Positions 36,824 to 47,100 of a stretch of 47,511 nt of DNA are shown here, one piece after another. Every line of letters starts with the position of its first letter. The first letter of the stretch is position 1. The notes beneath the pieces are model-generated. The model searched no databases and had not been told where the DNA came from. It saw only the letters and a program-made list of their open reading frames with translations. Source of the DNA: Herminiimonas sp. Its GTDB lineage: Bacteria; Pseudomonadota; Gammaproteobacteria; Burkholderiales; Burkholderiaceae_D. A program made the translations under genes and the position numbers. The DNA is taken from assembly GCA_028292265.1 (NCBI GenBank), contig JAQGMR010000031.1, positions 1 to 47,511 of the forward strand, written 5' to 3'.

Positions 36824-37579
36824 CTACCCGCGGGCGAAATGCTCGCGCACCCGGGCCAGGTCTTCGGGCGTGTCGACGCCTGCGGGCGGCGCGGACTCGG
36901 TCACGTGGACCGCGATCGCGTGGCCATGCCACATGGCCCGCAATTGCTCGAGCGCCTCGATTCGCTCCAGCGGCGATACAGACAGTGTCGGATACAACTG
37001 AAGGAAGCGATTGCTATACGCATAAAGCCCGATATGCCGCAGTGCCATATAGTCCTCCGGCATGCGATCGGTGGCTTTTGCGAAAGCGTCCCGGTGCCAC
37101 GGGATCGGAGCGCGGGAAAAACTCAGCGCCCGCCCATTCCGGTCGAGGACCACCTTCACGACATTTGGATTGAACAGGTCCGCAATTTGCGAAATTGGAT
37201 GGGCCACTGTCGCCATCGGCACTTGGAGCGAGACCAGCGCGGCCGTTGCGGCAATGAGACCCGGATCGATCAATGGTTCATCGCCCTGCACGTTCACCAC
37301 CACATCCTCGCGTCCCAGGCCCAACCTCAGCGCGACTTCGGCGATGCGATCGGTGCCCGAAGGATGGTCGGCACACGTCATCTGGGCCGCCACGCCATGC
37401 CGCTCGCAGGCGAGCAGTATGTCGACATGGTCGGTGGCAACGATCACGCGCAGCGCGCCGGATTCCGACGCACGCTCGGCAACCCGCACAATCATGGGTT
37501 TGCCGCCGAGGTCGGCCAGCGGTTTGTCGGGCAAGCGCGTGGACGCCATGCGCGCGGGAATTATGACGGTAAAGGTCAT
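36824..37579 (-). CDS. kdsB: 3-deoxy-manno-octulosonate cytidylyltransferase
   Basis: The protein has 251 residues: [24 protein letters not shown] at the start, [29 protein letters not shown] and [15 protein letters not shown] at the end. It activates KDO as CMP-KDO for lipopolysaccharide. It lies downstream of the Trm112 and lpxK genes on the same strand, a usual grouping of lipid A/core genes. Confidence 0.97.
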   Translation of the reverse strand: MTFTVIIPARMASTRLPDKPLADLGGKPMIVRVAERASESGALRVIVATDHVDILLACERHGVAAQMTCADHPSGTDRIAEVALRLGLGREDVVVNVQGDEPLIDPGLIAATAALVSLQVPMATVAHPISQIADLFNPNVVKVVLDRNGRALSFSRAPIPWHRDAFAKATDRMPEDYMALRHIGLYAYSNRFLQLYPTLSVSPLERIEALEQLRAMWHGHAIAVHVTESAPPAGVDTPEDLARVREHFARG

Positions 37580-37630
37580 GCCCGGACCAGGGCCAGGTTA
37601 CGCGGAGGCGTGAACGCAGAGTGCATCAAC

Positions 37631-37837
37631 TCAGGCATCGGGAGGCAGCAACTCCTGCGCAACCGGTGGCGCGGCGTTGATGTCGCGGGCTTCATCGGGC
37701 CACATGATGGGAATGCCATCCCGAATCGGGTACGCCAGGCGGTCGGGCCGGCAGATCAACTCTTGTGCCTTCTTGTCGTAGTCGAGGGCACGTTTGCACA
37801 GAGGGCAAACCAGAACGTCAAGCAGTCGGGTGTCCAC
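37631..37837 (-). CDS. Trm112/YcaR-family protein
   Basis: The protein has 68 residues: [42 protein letters not shown] is the family core, with CPLC but no second zinc Cys pair. It stands between lpxK and kdsB, as in many proteobacteria, and its start overlaps the lpxK end by 20 bp. The role is unsettled; eukaryotic relatives activate methyltransferases. Confidence 0.92.
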   Translation of the reverse strand: MDTRLLDVLVCPLCKRALDYDKKAQELICRPDRLAYPIRDGIPIMWPDEARDINAAPPVAQELLPPDA

Positions 37838-38912
37838 GTAATTTCTCCAGGATGCGGTCTGCCAGCTTCTGGTCGACCACGGCGGACACGGGCACGACCC
37901 AGATCCGGCTGTCGTTCTTCAGCGCAGCGATATATTGGCATTTTACTGCATCCTTCTCCGTGATCAGGATCAGGTCAGCGCCCACGTTTGCGAAAGTCTC
38001 AGCAGTGAAAACATGATGGTCCGGCAGCGCCATGCGATCGAATACCAGGCCTGCATCCTCCAGGGTCTGGAAGAATCGCGCCGGATTCCCGATGCCGGCC
38101 GCTGCCAGGATTGACGGCACGCCGGATGCGCCGGTTAAGCCCGTTGAGCCGGCTTGGCCCGATAGGTCCGCCATGCCCTGGCTCGTCAGCGCTGACAGGG
38201 CGCAATGGCGGGTGCAGTCCCGCAGCTGCTCGACCTCACAAGGCACTAAAAGCATCCGCCATGCATCCGATGGCAACCCTTCCGGCATGCGGGGCCCGTT
38301 CACAACGGTGAAGTCGCGCCCGCGTTGAGCAGGTTCGCGAAGCGGGCCCGCCGGCAGCAGCCAGCCATTGCCAACGCCGCGTTCATCAAACAGCACGATT
38401 TCGATATCACGCGACAAGCCGTAATGCTGCAAGCCGTCGTCGGAAATGACGACATTCACCTCCGGATGCATCGTCAACAGGAATGTGGCCACCTGGGCGC
38501 GATCCGATCCCACCGCTACCGGGCATTTTGCCGCGCCGGCAATCAGCACCGGCTCATCGCCGACCTCCTCGGGAAGCGATGTTTCCGATACCTCCAGCGG
38601 CGTCGGACTCGCCCCCGAGCCGCCGTAGCCGCGGGAAATGACACCCGGAGCGAAGCCTGCGTTCTGCAGGGCCGCCACCAGCCACACCACAAAGGGCGTC
38701 TTGCCGGTGCCGCCAATGAAGATATTCCCCACCACAATCACCGGCGCGGCTACACGCTTTGACGACAGCCATCCCCGCAGGTACAAAGCGCGGCGAAGCG
38801 CGGCCAGTGACCCGAACAGCAGCGAAAGCGGAAACAGCAGACGGGCCGCGAGCCCGCGCTGCATCCACGTGCGGAACAGGAAAGATTCAGTGGCAGCGCG
38901 CGGTGTGGACAG
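37818..38912 (-). CDS. lpxK: tetraacyldisaccharide 4'-kinase LpxK, probable CTG start
   Basis: The protein has about 364 residues: [21 protein letters not shown] membrane segment, [19 protein letters not shown] (P-loop), [25 protein letters not shown], and the C-terminal FPDH-like LPDHHVF and TEKDAVK. It phosphorylates lipid A precursor at the inner membrane. GGAGGAG (38920-38926) lies 7 nt before an in-frame CTG at 38912, giving [19 protein letters not shown] after the initiator. The nearest ATG (38864) would cut off residues before the membrane segment, and the frame upstream of the CTG runs through repeats. Start confidence is moderate. Confidence 0.9.
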   Translation of the reverse strand: MSTPRAATESFLFRTWMQRGLAARLLFPLSLLFGSLAALRRALYLRGWLSSKRVAAPVIVVGNIFIGGTGKTPFVVWLVAALQNAGFAPGVISRGYGGSGASPTPLEVSETSLPEEVGDEPVLIAGAAKCPVAVGSDRAQVATFLLTMHPEVNVVISDDGLQHYGLSRDIEIVLFDERGVGNGWLLPAGPLREPAQRGRDFTVVNGPRMPEGLPSDAWRMLLVPCEVEQLRDCTRHCALSALTSQGMADLSGQAGSTGLTGASGVPSILAAAGIGNPARFFQTLEDAGLVFDRMALPDHHVFTAETFANVGADLILITEKDAVKCQYIAALKNDSRIWVVPVSAVVDQKLADRILEKLRGHPTA

Positions 38913-38989
38913 GGGGTTGCTCCTCCGGGAGAGTGAAGCCAGTAAAGCCAATGAAAAGCCGTGAAGCGGGTGAAGCAGCCCAAGCCCTG

Positions 38990-39078
38990 TATGCGAGTCA
39001 AGGGTCTTAAGCAAGCAAAGCAGGCAAAGCCGGTTATGCGAGCCAGGGCCTCAAGCAAGCAGAGCAGGCAAGCGAAGC
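38990..39078. repeat. two tandem 45-bp repeats upstream of lpxK
   Basis: TATGCGAGTCAAGGGTCTTA and its following bases (38990-39034) recur with about seven changes from 39035. Both units contain GCAAGCARAGCAGGCAA. Neighbouring AAGC-type bits (38935-38990) look like older decayed units. Confidence 0.7.
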
Positions 39079-39151
39079 TCGTCAAGCATTTGAAGCGCGG
39101 TTCGGAATGTCGGACAAGGCGGCAAGCAGGACAGACGCCGCCCCAACCGGA

Positions 39152-39601
39152 TTATTTTTTCGTGCTTGTCTGCGCCGCGAAAGTCAGTTGTGCCAGGCCG
39201 GCGATGCGTGCCGCCTCCATAACATTGATGACCATCTGGTGGGTCGCTAGCGCATCCGCATTCAAGATCAACACCGGTTCCTTGCCACCAGCACCCTTGC
39301 CCGCAGCGCTTGCGGCCGACTTCAATTCCTCCGCAAGCCCCGCGACATCGTGATACGAAATCGCGACGTTGTTAACGGCATAGCGTCCCTGCCGATCAAT
39401 CGCCACATTGATTTCCGTCGGGCGCTCCAGTGCCTTCTCCGCATCGGCTGTCGGAAGGGTCACTTGCAGTGCCGTAAACTTGCTGTAGGTCGTCGTAACC
39501 ATCAAGAAAATCAGGATGACGAGGAGCACGTCGATGAAGGGTATGAGGTTGATATCCGGATCTTCCCGGCTCTTGCCTTTTCGAAAATTCATTGTAGCCA
39601 T
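39152..39601 (-). CDS. exbD: ExbD/TolR-family proton-channel subunit
   Basis: The protein has 149 residues with a single N-terminal span DINLIPFIDVLLVILIFLMV. The conserved Asp in FIDVLL is the proton-carrying residue. A periplasmic domain with VTLPTADAE and INVAIDRQGRY follows. With ExbB it should energise TonB-dependent transport. ATG at 39601 lies 5 bp after exbB; ATG 39592 is the alternative. Confidence 0.93.
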   Translation of the reverse strand: MATMNFRKGKSREDPDINLIPFIDVLLVILIFLMVTTTYSKFTALQVTLPTADAEKALERPTEINVAIDRQGRYAVNNVAISYHDVAGLAEELKSAASAAGKGAGGKEPVLILNADALATHQMVINVMEAARIAGLAQLTFAAQTSTKK

Positions 39602-39606
39602 GCCGG

Positions 39607-40212
39607 TCAGCGCCGAGCGCCGTGCACAATATCGACGAACTTCACAGCCTGCTGCTCCATGTCGACGATAAACCCGTCAACCAAGGCGCGGAAATGTCTG
39701 TAGAACACGAGCGCCGGCATGGCAATCGCCAACCCGAATCCCGTGTTGTACAAGGCGACGGAAATGCCGTGGGCCAGCAAAGCCGGATTGGTTCCAGTGG
39801 CATTCTGCGAACCGAATATTTCGATCATTCCCACCACCGTGCCGAACAGGCCCATCAGTGGCGCCAGTGTGGCAATCGTGCCGAGCGTGGTCAGGAATCG
39901 TTCGAGTTCGTGCGCGGTGCCGGAACCAGCTTCCTCGATTGATTCCTTCATCACCTCGCGAGGCGAATCGACGTTGCGCAATCCGGCCGCCAGCACACGA
40001 CCAAGCGGAGAATTGTGTTGCAGCTTGTCGATCACCTCGGCGCTAATTTTTCCGTTTTGATAAACGCGAATGACTTCCTGCAGCAGGCTTGGAGGCAGAA
40101 TCCGAGGCCGGCGCAGGTACAATAGTCTTTCGATAATCAGGGTTAATGCAACGATCGAAGCAAGCAGTAAAAACCAGATCGGCCAACCTGCCGCTTGAAG
40201 TATGGCAAACAA
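39607..40212 (-). CDS. exbB: ExbB/TolQ/MotA-family proton-channel subunit, probable TTG start
   Basis: The protein has about 201 residues with three membrane spans, first at WPIWFLLLASIVALTLIIERL. The conserved TLGTIATLAPLMGLFGTVVGMIEIF and GISVALYNTGFGLAIAMPALVFY follow. I place the start at TTG 40212 because AAGGAG lies exactly 5 nt upstream and homologues begin near FAILQAAGWPIW; the ATG at 40272 would add 20 non-family residues. No tonB gene is in the window. Confidence 0.92.
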   Translation of the reverse strand: MFAILQAAGWPIWFLLLASIVALTLIIERLLYLRRPRILPPSLLQEVIRVYQNGKISAEVIDKLQHNSPLGRVLAAGLRNVDSPREVMKESIEEAGSGTAHELERFLTTLGTIATLAPLMGLFGTVVGMIEIFGSQNATGTNPALLAHGISVALYNTGFGLAIAMPALVFYRHFRALVDGFIVDMEQQAVKFVDIVHGARR

Positions 40213-40618
40213 AAGTGCTCCTTGATGCTGTTCAGATGACTGGATGCAGAATGTAACGTGGACAGGCGGCATCGGGCAAGCATTAAGGGCAGAGACTCGT
40301 GGCGCAAAAGACTCGGACTGGTGGTGCCTCAGTACTCTCCGACGGCGGCGACGGATCGGGATCAAGCTGCCTGTTTTTTTGGCACGCCGTCTCCCGCGGC
40401 GCGATGGGCCCGACACATCGGTCTGTGGACAAGTTTGTGAACAAGCCTGTGAAAAATCCTTAGATTGCCGGATTCAAGAGCTTTGCTTTCCGGGTCTAAG
40501 TAAGAAAATTCTAGAAACATCCAGCCAATTCAATGACTTGCGCAACGTTTTACAGGTGGCTCCATCTCTGTGACTGTTGCATGACAACATGGCAGCATCT
40601 GTGGACATAGTGGATCTT

Positions 40619-41995
40619 ATGCATCAAGACGACGTCAATTTCACTGCCACTACCCCGCCAGCCGCGCAGCCCGTACTAACGGTTGCCGCCCTCAATCAGG
40701 CGGTCGCGCGCTCCCTGGAGCGCAACTTCCCGCTGTGCTGGGTCAGCGGTGAGATTTCCAATTTCACACGTGCCGCCTCCGGTCACTGGTACTTCACCCT
40801 GAAGGACGCCGCTGCACAAGTCCGCGCGGTGATGTTCCGCGGACGTTCCCAGTACGCCGGCTTTGTGCCGCGCGAGGGCGACAAGGTTGAAGTACGGGCG
40901 CTGGTTACTCTGTACGCGCCCCGCGGCGACTATCAATTGAACGTGGAAGCGATCCGGCGTGCCGGTGTCGGCTCTCTTTTCGAAGCCTTCCTGCAACTCA
41001 AGGAGAAGCTGAGCGCGGAAGGCTTATTCGACAGCGATCGCAAGCGCAATCTGCCGCTTTTCCCTCGCGCCATTGGCGTTGTCACCAGCCTCCAGGCCGC
41101 GGCGCTGCGGGACGTTTTGACAACCCTGCGGCGGCGCGCGCCGCATGTAAGCGTCATCCTTTATCCCACGCCGGTACAGGGTGAAGGCGCCGCGCTCAAG
41201 ATAGCGCAAGCCATCGCCGTTGCATCGTCGCGCAGCGAGTGTGATGTTCTGCTTGTTTGCCGGGGTGGCGGCAGTATCGAAGACCTGTGGTCTTTCAATC
41301 ACGAAGACGTGGCACGGGCGATCGTGGCTTGCGCCATGCCGGTCATCTCCGGTGTCGGTCACGAAACCGATTTCACCATTGCGGACTTTGCCGCGGACCT
41401 CCGCGCACCGACGCCCACGGCTGCCGCAGAGCTCGCTGCGACACCGCGCGACGAATGGCTTTCACAAGTCGCCTCCCAATCGACCGCCTTGACCCGAGCA
41501 ATGCAAAGGCAGCTTGCCGAGGCCGCACAAAGCCTGGACTGGCTCGCTCGCCGCCTCGTCAGCCCCAGCGCGTACGTTGCGCATGAACGCCTCAAACTGC
41601 AAGGCTGGAAATTGCGGCTCGGACATGCGACACGCTTGCCGCTCAATCAGGCACGGTTCGAGCTCTCCCGGCTGGCCACCCGACTGACACACCAGCTACC
41701 TCATACCGAAATTCTGCGAAAGCAGGTCGTCCAACAAGCAGCCCGCATGCAGCTGCACATGGCAGGCAGCGCACGCGCAAAACGTCATGCGCTCGCAGCC
41801 CTTAACGCGCAACTGGAGATGCTCAATCCGCAACGCACCCTGGAACGCGGCTATGCCATCGTGACCGATGGCAGCGGCCGGGTTCTGCGCGCTCCGGAAG
41901 ATGTCAAACCGCGCGAGGTCCTCCGCATGCGGCTCGCAGAGGGGACCGTCGATGTCGGTGTCGACAGCGTTCAGCGCGCGCTCGACCAGCTGTGA
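40619..41995 (+). CDS. xseA: exodeoxyribonuclease VII large subunit
   Basis: The protein has about 458 residues. The OB-fold start [30 protein letters not shown] is followed by GHWYFTLKD and MFRGR. The catalytic domain has [54 protein letters not shown] and [13 protein letters not shown] coiled-coil region and the end ERGYAIV complete it. It degrades single-stranded DNA with XseB, which is not in the window. The start is uncertain among 40577, 40589 and 40619. Confidence 0.95.
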   Translation: MHQDDVNFTATTPPAAQPVLTVAALNQAVARSLERNFPLCWVSGEISNFTRAASGHWYFTLKDAAAQVRAVMFRGRSQYAGFVPREGDKVEVRALVTLYAPRGDYQLNVEAIRRAGVGSLFEAFLQLKEKLSAEGLFDSDRKRNLPLFPRAIGVVTSLQAAALRDVLTTLRRRAPHVSVILYPTPVQGEGAALKIAQAIAVASSRSECDVLLVCRGGGSIEDLWSFNHEDVARAIVACAMPVISGVGHETDFTIADFAADLRAPTPTAAAELAATPRDEWLSQVASQSTALTRAMQRQLAEAAQSLDWLARRLVSPSAYVAHERLKLQGWKLRLGHATRLPLNQARFELSRLATRLTHQLPHTEILRKQVVQQAARMQLHMAGSARAKRHALAALNAQLEMLNPQRTLERGYAIVTDGSGRVLRAPEDVKPREVLRMRLAEGTVDVGVDSVQRALDQL

Positions 41996-42092
41996 GCGCC
42001 TGACCGTCGCAGCGCACTGCAAGTCGCCGATATCCGCCTTACAATGTCTGTCTTCCAACGCCCCCCACTCACGAACAATTAAAGGAACCGAT

Positions 42093-42671
42093 ATGGAACA
42101 TACCCTGCCTCCCCTGCCTTACCCAATGGATGGACTGCAGCCACATATTTCGAAGGAGACGCTGGAGTATCACTACGGCAAGCACCATCAGGCTTACGTG
42201 ACCAACCTGAACAACTTGATCAAGGGTACCGAGTACGAAAACGCTTCCCTTGAAGACATCATCAAGAAGTCATCTGGCGGCGTGTTCAACAATTCCGCAC
42301 AGGTATGGAACCATACGTTCTACTGGAACTGCATGAAGCCCAACGGCGGCGGCGCACCAAGCGGCCCGCTCGCAGACAAGATCAATGCGCGCTGGGGTTC
42401 GTTCGACAAGTTCAAGGAAGAATTCACCAAGTCATGCGTGTCGAACTTCGGTTCAGGCTGGACATGGCTGGTAAAAAAAGCCGACGGCTCGGTAGACATC
42501 GCCAACACCTCCAATGCCGGCACTCCCCTGACCGGTACTGACAAGCCACTTCTGACATGCGACGTCTGGGAGCATGCGTACTACGTGGACTACCGCAATG
42601 CGCGTCCGAAGTACGTCGAGCACTTCTGGAACCTGGTCAACTGGGATTTCGCTGCGAAGAACTTCGGCTAA
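42093..42671 (+). CDS. sodB: Fe superoxide dismutase
   Basis: The protein has 192 residues: [29 protein letters not shown] with metal His, WNHTFYWN with metal His, GSGWTWLV, and [13 protein letters not shown] with metal Asp and His. The Ala/Gly-Gln pattern fits the iron type. It removes superoxide in the cytoplasm. AAAGGA lies upstream of the ATG. Confidence 0.96.
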   Translation: MEHTLPPLPYPMDGLQPHISKETLEYHYGKHHQAYVTNLNNLIKGTEYENASLEDIIKKSSGGVFNNSAQVWNHTFYWNCMKPNGGGAPSGPLADKINARWGSFDKFKEEFTKSCVSNFGSGWTWLVKKADGSVDIANTSNAGTPLTGTDKPLLTCDVWEHAYYVDYRNARPKYVEHFWNLVNWDFAAKNFG

Positions 42672-42692
42672 TTGTCCGTGCGTGTTACGTCA

Positions 42693-42763
42693 CAATAAAG
42701 TCTTAAACGTGACAATAAAGCTTTAAATATGCGGAACAGGGCTAGCAATAAAGTCTTAAACGT
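42693..42763 (+). repeat. 18-bp direct repeats downstream of sodB
   Basis: CAATAAAGTCTTAAACGT occurs exactly at 42693-42710 and 42746-42763, with a partial copy CAATAAAGCTTTAAAT at 42713-42728. Confidence 0.8.
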
Positions 42764-42775
42764 TTTCGGCTATTA

Positions 42776-42820
42776 GAGGCGGGCTACACCGCCTCCCTGC
42801 CTCCTCGGGGCACGGAGGCG
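42776..42820 (+). promoter_or_regulatory. three-arm alternative hairpin structure
   Basis: Arm 2 (CCGCCTCC, 42789-42796) can pair with arm 1 (GAGGCGG, 42776-42782) or with arm 3 (GGAGGCG, 42814-42820), which is followed by TTTATT. This is a terminator/antiterminator layout, but no gene reads directly behind it. Confidence 0.35.
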
Positions 42821-43368
42821 TTTATTAAGCCTATCGCCGTGGCTCTTAGATGGCCTGCATGCACCGCGAAATACACTACGTCGGTAGGTAGATAACAAGA
42901 CGCATCCATTTGCAGCGTTGCAGGGATGATTTTCCTTCATGGCATGTTGCCAGAAAGGTGTCTAAGTACGCAGGCTATTTCGGGAATCCGGTTTGGGGGC
43001 TCGCTCGGAGGATCTTTCTGAGGTTGTCTCTGAGACTGCGTCAAGGCAAACCCCGACAATCCTTCCGTTTGCGCCCCTCACGAAGATTTCGTTTCATCGG
43101 AACTTCCACCGTTCGCTGTGGCAACCTGTTCTACTCCAAGGCTGCAATCAAGATGTCTCGGTTGTGGCGGCAGGCTTTAGGCGATAACCCCGGGCGCCTT
43201 GAGTTCACATTTCGCCCAAGACGTCGCCAAGGATTGAGACGACAACGTAAAGAAATTTTGTCCGTGCCGAGGGCGACACCGCACTTGTCGATCCCGCCTC
43301 CTTCGCCCTCGCTTCGTTTCCCGTTTGAGGCCACAGTCATGTTCTGCGCTAGCTGGCTCCCTGCCACG
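42821..43368. other. gene-poor stretch
   Basis: No gene with a ribosome site or family resemblance is seen on either strand. A minus-strand open frame (43131-43460) continues the shifted frame of the broken double-glycine gene at 43369. Confidence 0.5.
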
Positions 43369-43662
43369 TTAGGTATGGCTTGGCTGAAACCAGCCAAGCA
43401 ACGTGAAACCAACTTGCCGCTGATCAGTGAGAAAAAAGTGATACCCATGTTGGCGCCCATAGTCGGATCGGGTGGATCGGCGCCAACGCGCGGATCGGAT
43501 CGCTCGGGATAAACGTCCGGATCGGCTCGCTGGGATAAACACGCGGATTGGCTCGCCGAGCGTCAAGCGGCTAACAAACGAGGTGCCGCCGCGCAGCTGC
43601 GACATTGCCTCGCCGTTGCGCTCACTGTCTTGCAGTAGACCCGTGATGATGATCGTTGCCAT
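43369..43662 (-). pseudogene. orphan double-glycine-leader peptide gene, probably frameshifted
   Basis: The frame encodes 97 residues. Residues 1-26, MATIIITGLLQDSERNGEAM then SQLRGG, match the leaders of the array at 0-5.5 kb (MAxIxI start, Met at -7, Leu at -4, Arg before Gly-Gly). After LGEPIRVFIP the frame turns into an Arg/Ser-rich run. In the next frame the repeat continues as EPIRTFIPSDPIRALAPIHPIR. The first unit is 26 bp and the second 27 bp, so one base seems lost in the first. It may be exported by the same transporter if still made; AGGA lies upstream of the ATG. Confidence 0.6.
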
Positions 43663-44043
43663 GTCCGTTTTCCTGTCAAAGGTGCGTTAGGTACGACCAC
43701 GACAACTTTGATCGCCGCAACATGGTGTCTATGCCGACTGATACGAGAAAATCCGAAACCTGTGGGACCACAAATGTCACGCGTGATTGTCGGTGCGGAT
43801 CGTCTGCTTCAGGTCGAAAGCGGCCGTCCGTGCAACGACTGCTCACGACTTCTAAGCGTGTCGTCAATCGGCTGGTATGGGCGCGCGGCGTCGTGGTGCT
43901 TGCGCTGTCTTCGCCTTCTGGCCGACAGCGGACATCCGTCGCGGCCGCCCCCTATTTCCGCCGAAGCCGTTAAAACATTTCATTGCTGCCGCGGGAATGT
44001 CTTTGTGTACACTCCTCGTGCAGATCTAAGGAAGAAGGCATCA
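43663..44043. other. intergenic region upstream of the TrlF-like gene
   Basis: No gene is recognised. On the minus strand, TAGACACCATGTTGC (43717-43731) is a weak, partly matching -24/-12 element upstream of the orphan leader gene; the -24 GG is not kept, so I do not call it a promoter. Confidence 0.35.
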
Positions 44044-44085
44044 ATGGTTAAGCGTCAGAAGCAGGATGGACGCAACAAAAGGTAG
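44044..44085 (+). CDS. possible 13-codon upstream ORF
   Basis: The frame reads MVKRQKQDGRNKR, very basic, with GGAAGAAGG 5 nt before its ATG. It ends 28 bp before the preferred start of the large ATPase gene. It could couple or regulate translation of that gene, or be chance. Confidence 0.3.
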   Translation: MVKRQKQDGRNKR

Positions 44086-44113
44086 AGCAAATAACCATTA
44101 CGGGGATGGCGGG

Positions 44114-47100
44114 ATGACCGAGGAAATCAGCGGTTCGCGAGATGCTGGAGGGTCTAAGTGGCACCGGTGGGACCCTCATATTCATGCTCCTGGCACCGTC
44201 TTCAACGACCAATATCGCGGGGGCGACGCTTGGGAACAGTTTCTCACGCGCGTTGAAACTTCAACGCCTAGAATACGAGCCTTAGGCATCACGGACTACT
44301 ACAGTCTCGACGTCTACGAAGCGGTTTTGAAACGCAGGAAGGATGGTCGCCTCACTGAAGTAGACCTAATCTTCCCTAATGTGGAGCTGCGTTACGCGAT
44401 CGGGACCGGCAAGGGATCGCCAATCAACTTCCACCTACTCGTGTCGCCGGATGATCCGGATCATGTAGATCGAACTCGGCGCTTTCTACGCGCCCTCACC
44501 TTTAGCGCCCACGGCGAGTCGTATCGCTGTGACCACGCGGACCTGGTTCGCTTGGGCCGTGCACATGACAGGACACTAACGGATGAGCAAGCAGCCTTCG
44601 CGGCCGGTGCAAACCAGTTCAAAGTAAACCCAGAAGAACTCCGCGCCGAGTGGAAGAGGAGCAATTGGGTCCAAAATAATGTGCTCATAGCAGTCGCCGC
44701 CGGCAGCAACGATGGTACGTCCGGCCTTCAAGGCGACCCATCGCTTTCCACGTTGCGCAAGGAAATCGAGCGTAGTGCTCACATCATCTTTTCTTCGCAA
44801 CCGAAGCAACGAGAATTCTGGCTCGGCCAAGGCGTTGTCTCGATCGAAAAGCTTATATCTGGTTGGAATGGCACAAAGCCCTGCCTGCATGGCAGCGATG
44901 CGCACGGTTTAAACAGCGTCGGTGTTGTCGACCAGGATCGCTACTGCTGGATAAAAGGAGACCTAACCTTCGATACCCTCCGGCAGATCTGTTTGGAACC
45001 TCAAGCGCGGGTTTTTATCGGACTTGTGCCTCCGCGCGGCGCTCTTCCGTCGCAAGTCATTACCAGCGTTGAGGTGTCGAGCGCTCCATGGATTCTTACT
45101 CCTCGAATCTCGCTCAACCGCGGTCTAGTAGCCATTATCGGCGCCAGGGGTTCAGGCAAGACCGCTTTAGCTGACATCATTGCCGCTGGCGGCTGCTCTC
45201 TGTCCCCTCACCTGAGCGAGCGGTCCTTCATTCGCCGCGCCAAGGACCATCTCGGCGAAGCTTCAGCGAACCTTGTTTGGGAGGACGGAGATCCGACGTC
45301 AAATGAGCTCCGGCATGTCGAGATGGAAGATGTTTTCTACTCACAGCGAGTCCAATACCTTTCGCAGCAATTCGTCGATAGCCTCTGCTCCGCAGAAGGA
45401 ATAACTGACGAGCTACTTGACGAAGTAGAGCGGGTTATCTATCAGGCGCACCCCGCCGAAGATCGTATGGGGACAACCTCATTCCGGGAACTACTGGATC
45501 TACACGCGGCTCGCGGTCGCGCACTTCGGCGGAGTCACGAGGAGGCGCTCGCCGAAGCTGCGTTTGAGCTCAATATCGAACGCGACCGCAAAGCCGGACT
45601 ACCCGGCCTGCAAAGGCAACGCAGTGAAAAGGTTAATTGGATCGCCAAGGATAAGCGCGACCGCATTAGTCTCATAGGGAACGGCGGCGAGGAACGCGCT
45701 AAGCGCTTCGACGAAGCGTCCACGGCCTTGGAATCCGTGCGTTTCAGGATCGAGCAGGCCCAAAGACAACGACAGGCACTGCTGGCGCTAAAGGATGAGG
45801 TCGACGACATGCGTAAGACCAAGGCTCCCGCGCGCTTACGGCAACTCCAGCAAGCCCATTCAGAGGCCCTCCTTCCCGCCGATTATTGGAAAGCGTTCCG
45901 GTTAGATTTCTCGGGCGACGTAGATAAGATTCTCGATGGGGCAATCAAGGCAATCGACGGACGCATACTTGCTACATCGGGTCGAGCGGCGGGTGGGCTG
46001 GAAATCGATGCAGCAGGTCCTCAGGCAAAGGAGTCGCTTCTTGAGGAGGGCGTCACTCTGGTCGAGAACACACTGATTATTCTGACGAAGGAGGTATCTC
46101 GCTTGCGCGGGTTGATCGGTATCGACAACGAGAATGCGAAGTCATTCGTAAGATTGTCGGAAAAGATCTCCCGCGATGAGGCGGCGCTTGCAAAGCTTGA
46201 TCGAGAGATTAACGCCGCTGAAAAGGCCGACGACCGGATCAAGGAACTGATTCAGTCGCGCTGCGATAACTACGCCTCCGTGTTTGACGGCATCATCGAC
46301 GAAGAGTGCTCGCTATCCGCACTCTACTCACCGCTCAAGGCTCGGCTTGAAGCAGAGGAAGGAACGCTTGGGAAACTCTCCTTCGACATTCGACGAGTTA
46401 TCGACATCGCTGCGTGGGCTCAGCAAGGTGAGAATCTCCTTGACCTACGGAAGTCTGGGTCATTCAAGGGACGCGGCGCACTGCTGGCTGCTGCAAGGCG
46501 TGTCCTGCAATCTGCATGGGAGACGGGGTCGAGCGCGGAGGTAGCAATAGCGATGACACGTTTCCGTGAATCCCACGAGCGACACCTCGTCGAGCACGCG
46601 CCAGTCGATCGCAGCGATGACATTCAGGGTTTTCGCGACTGGGCCGCGCGTATCTCTGGCTGGTTATATGGTACCACTCACATCAGCGTCAGCTATGGTG
46701 TCCAGTACGAGGGGGTCAACATAGAGCAGCTTTCGCCCGGCACTCGTGGCATCGTACTACTCCTACTCTATCTAACGATCGATCGGGACGATGATCGGCC
46801 CTTAATCATCGACCAGCCTGAAGAGAATCTCGACCCGAAGTCAATCTTTGACGATTTGGTAGCGCAGTTCCGACGGACCAAACAGCGCCGACAGATCATC
46901 ATCGTTACGCACAACGCTAACCTAGTAGTCAACACTGATGCCGATCAGGTGATCGTTGCATCATGCGGCCCACATCGTCCCGGTATGCTGCCTGAAATCA
47001 CCTATTTGAGTGGCGGCTTAGAGAACTCGACAATTCGCCGCTTAGTGTGCGAAATCCTTGAAGGCGGCGAAGCTGCGTTCCGACAGCGCGCACTTCGCTT

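Noticed and set aside
43717..43731. A -24/-12 promoter for the orphan leader-peptide gene (TAGACACCATGTTGC, minus strand)
   Set aside because: The -12 TTGC fits but the invariant -24 GG is AG, and no enhancer-like motif is present.
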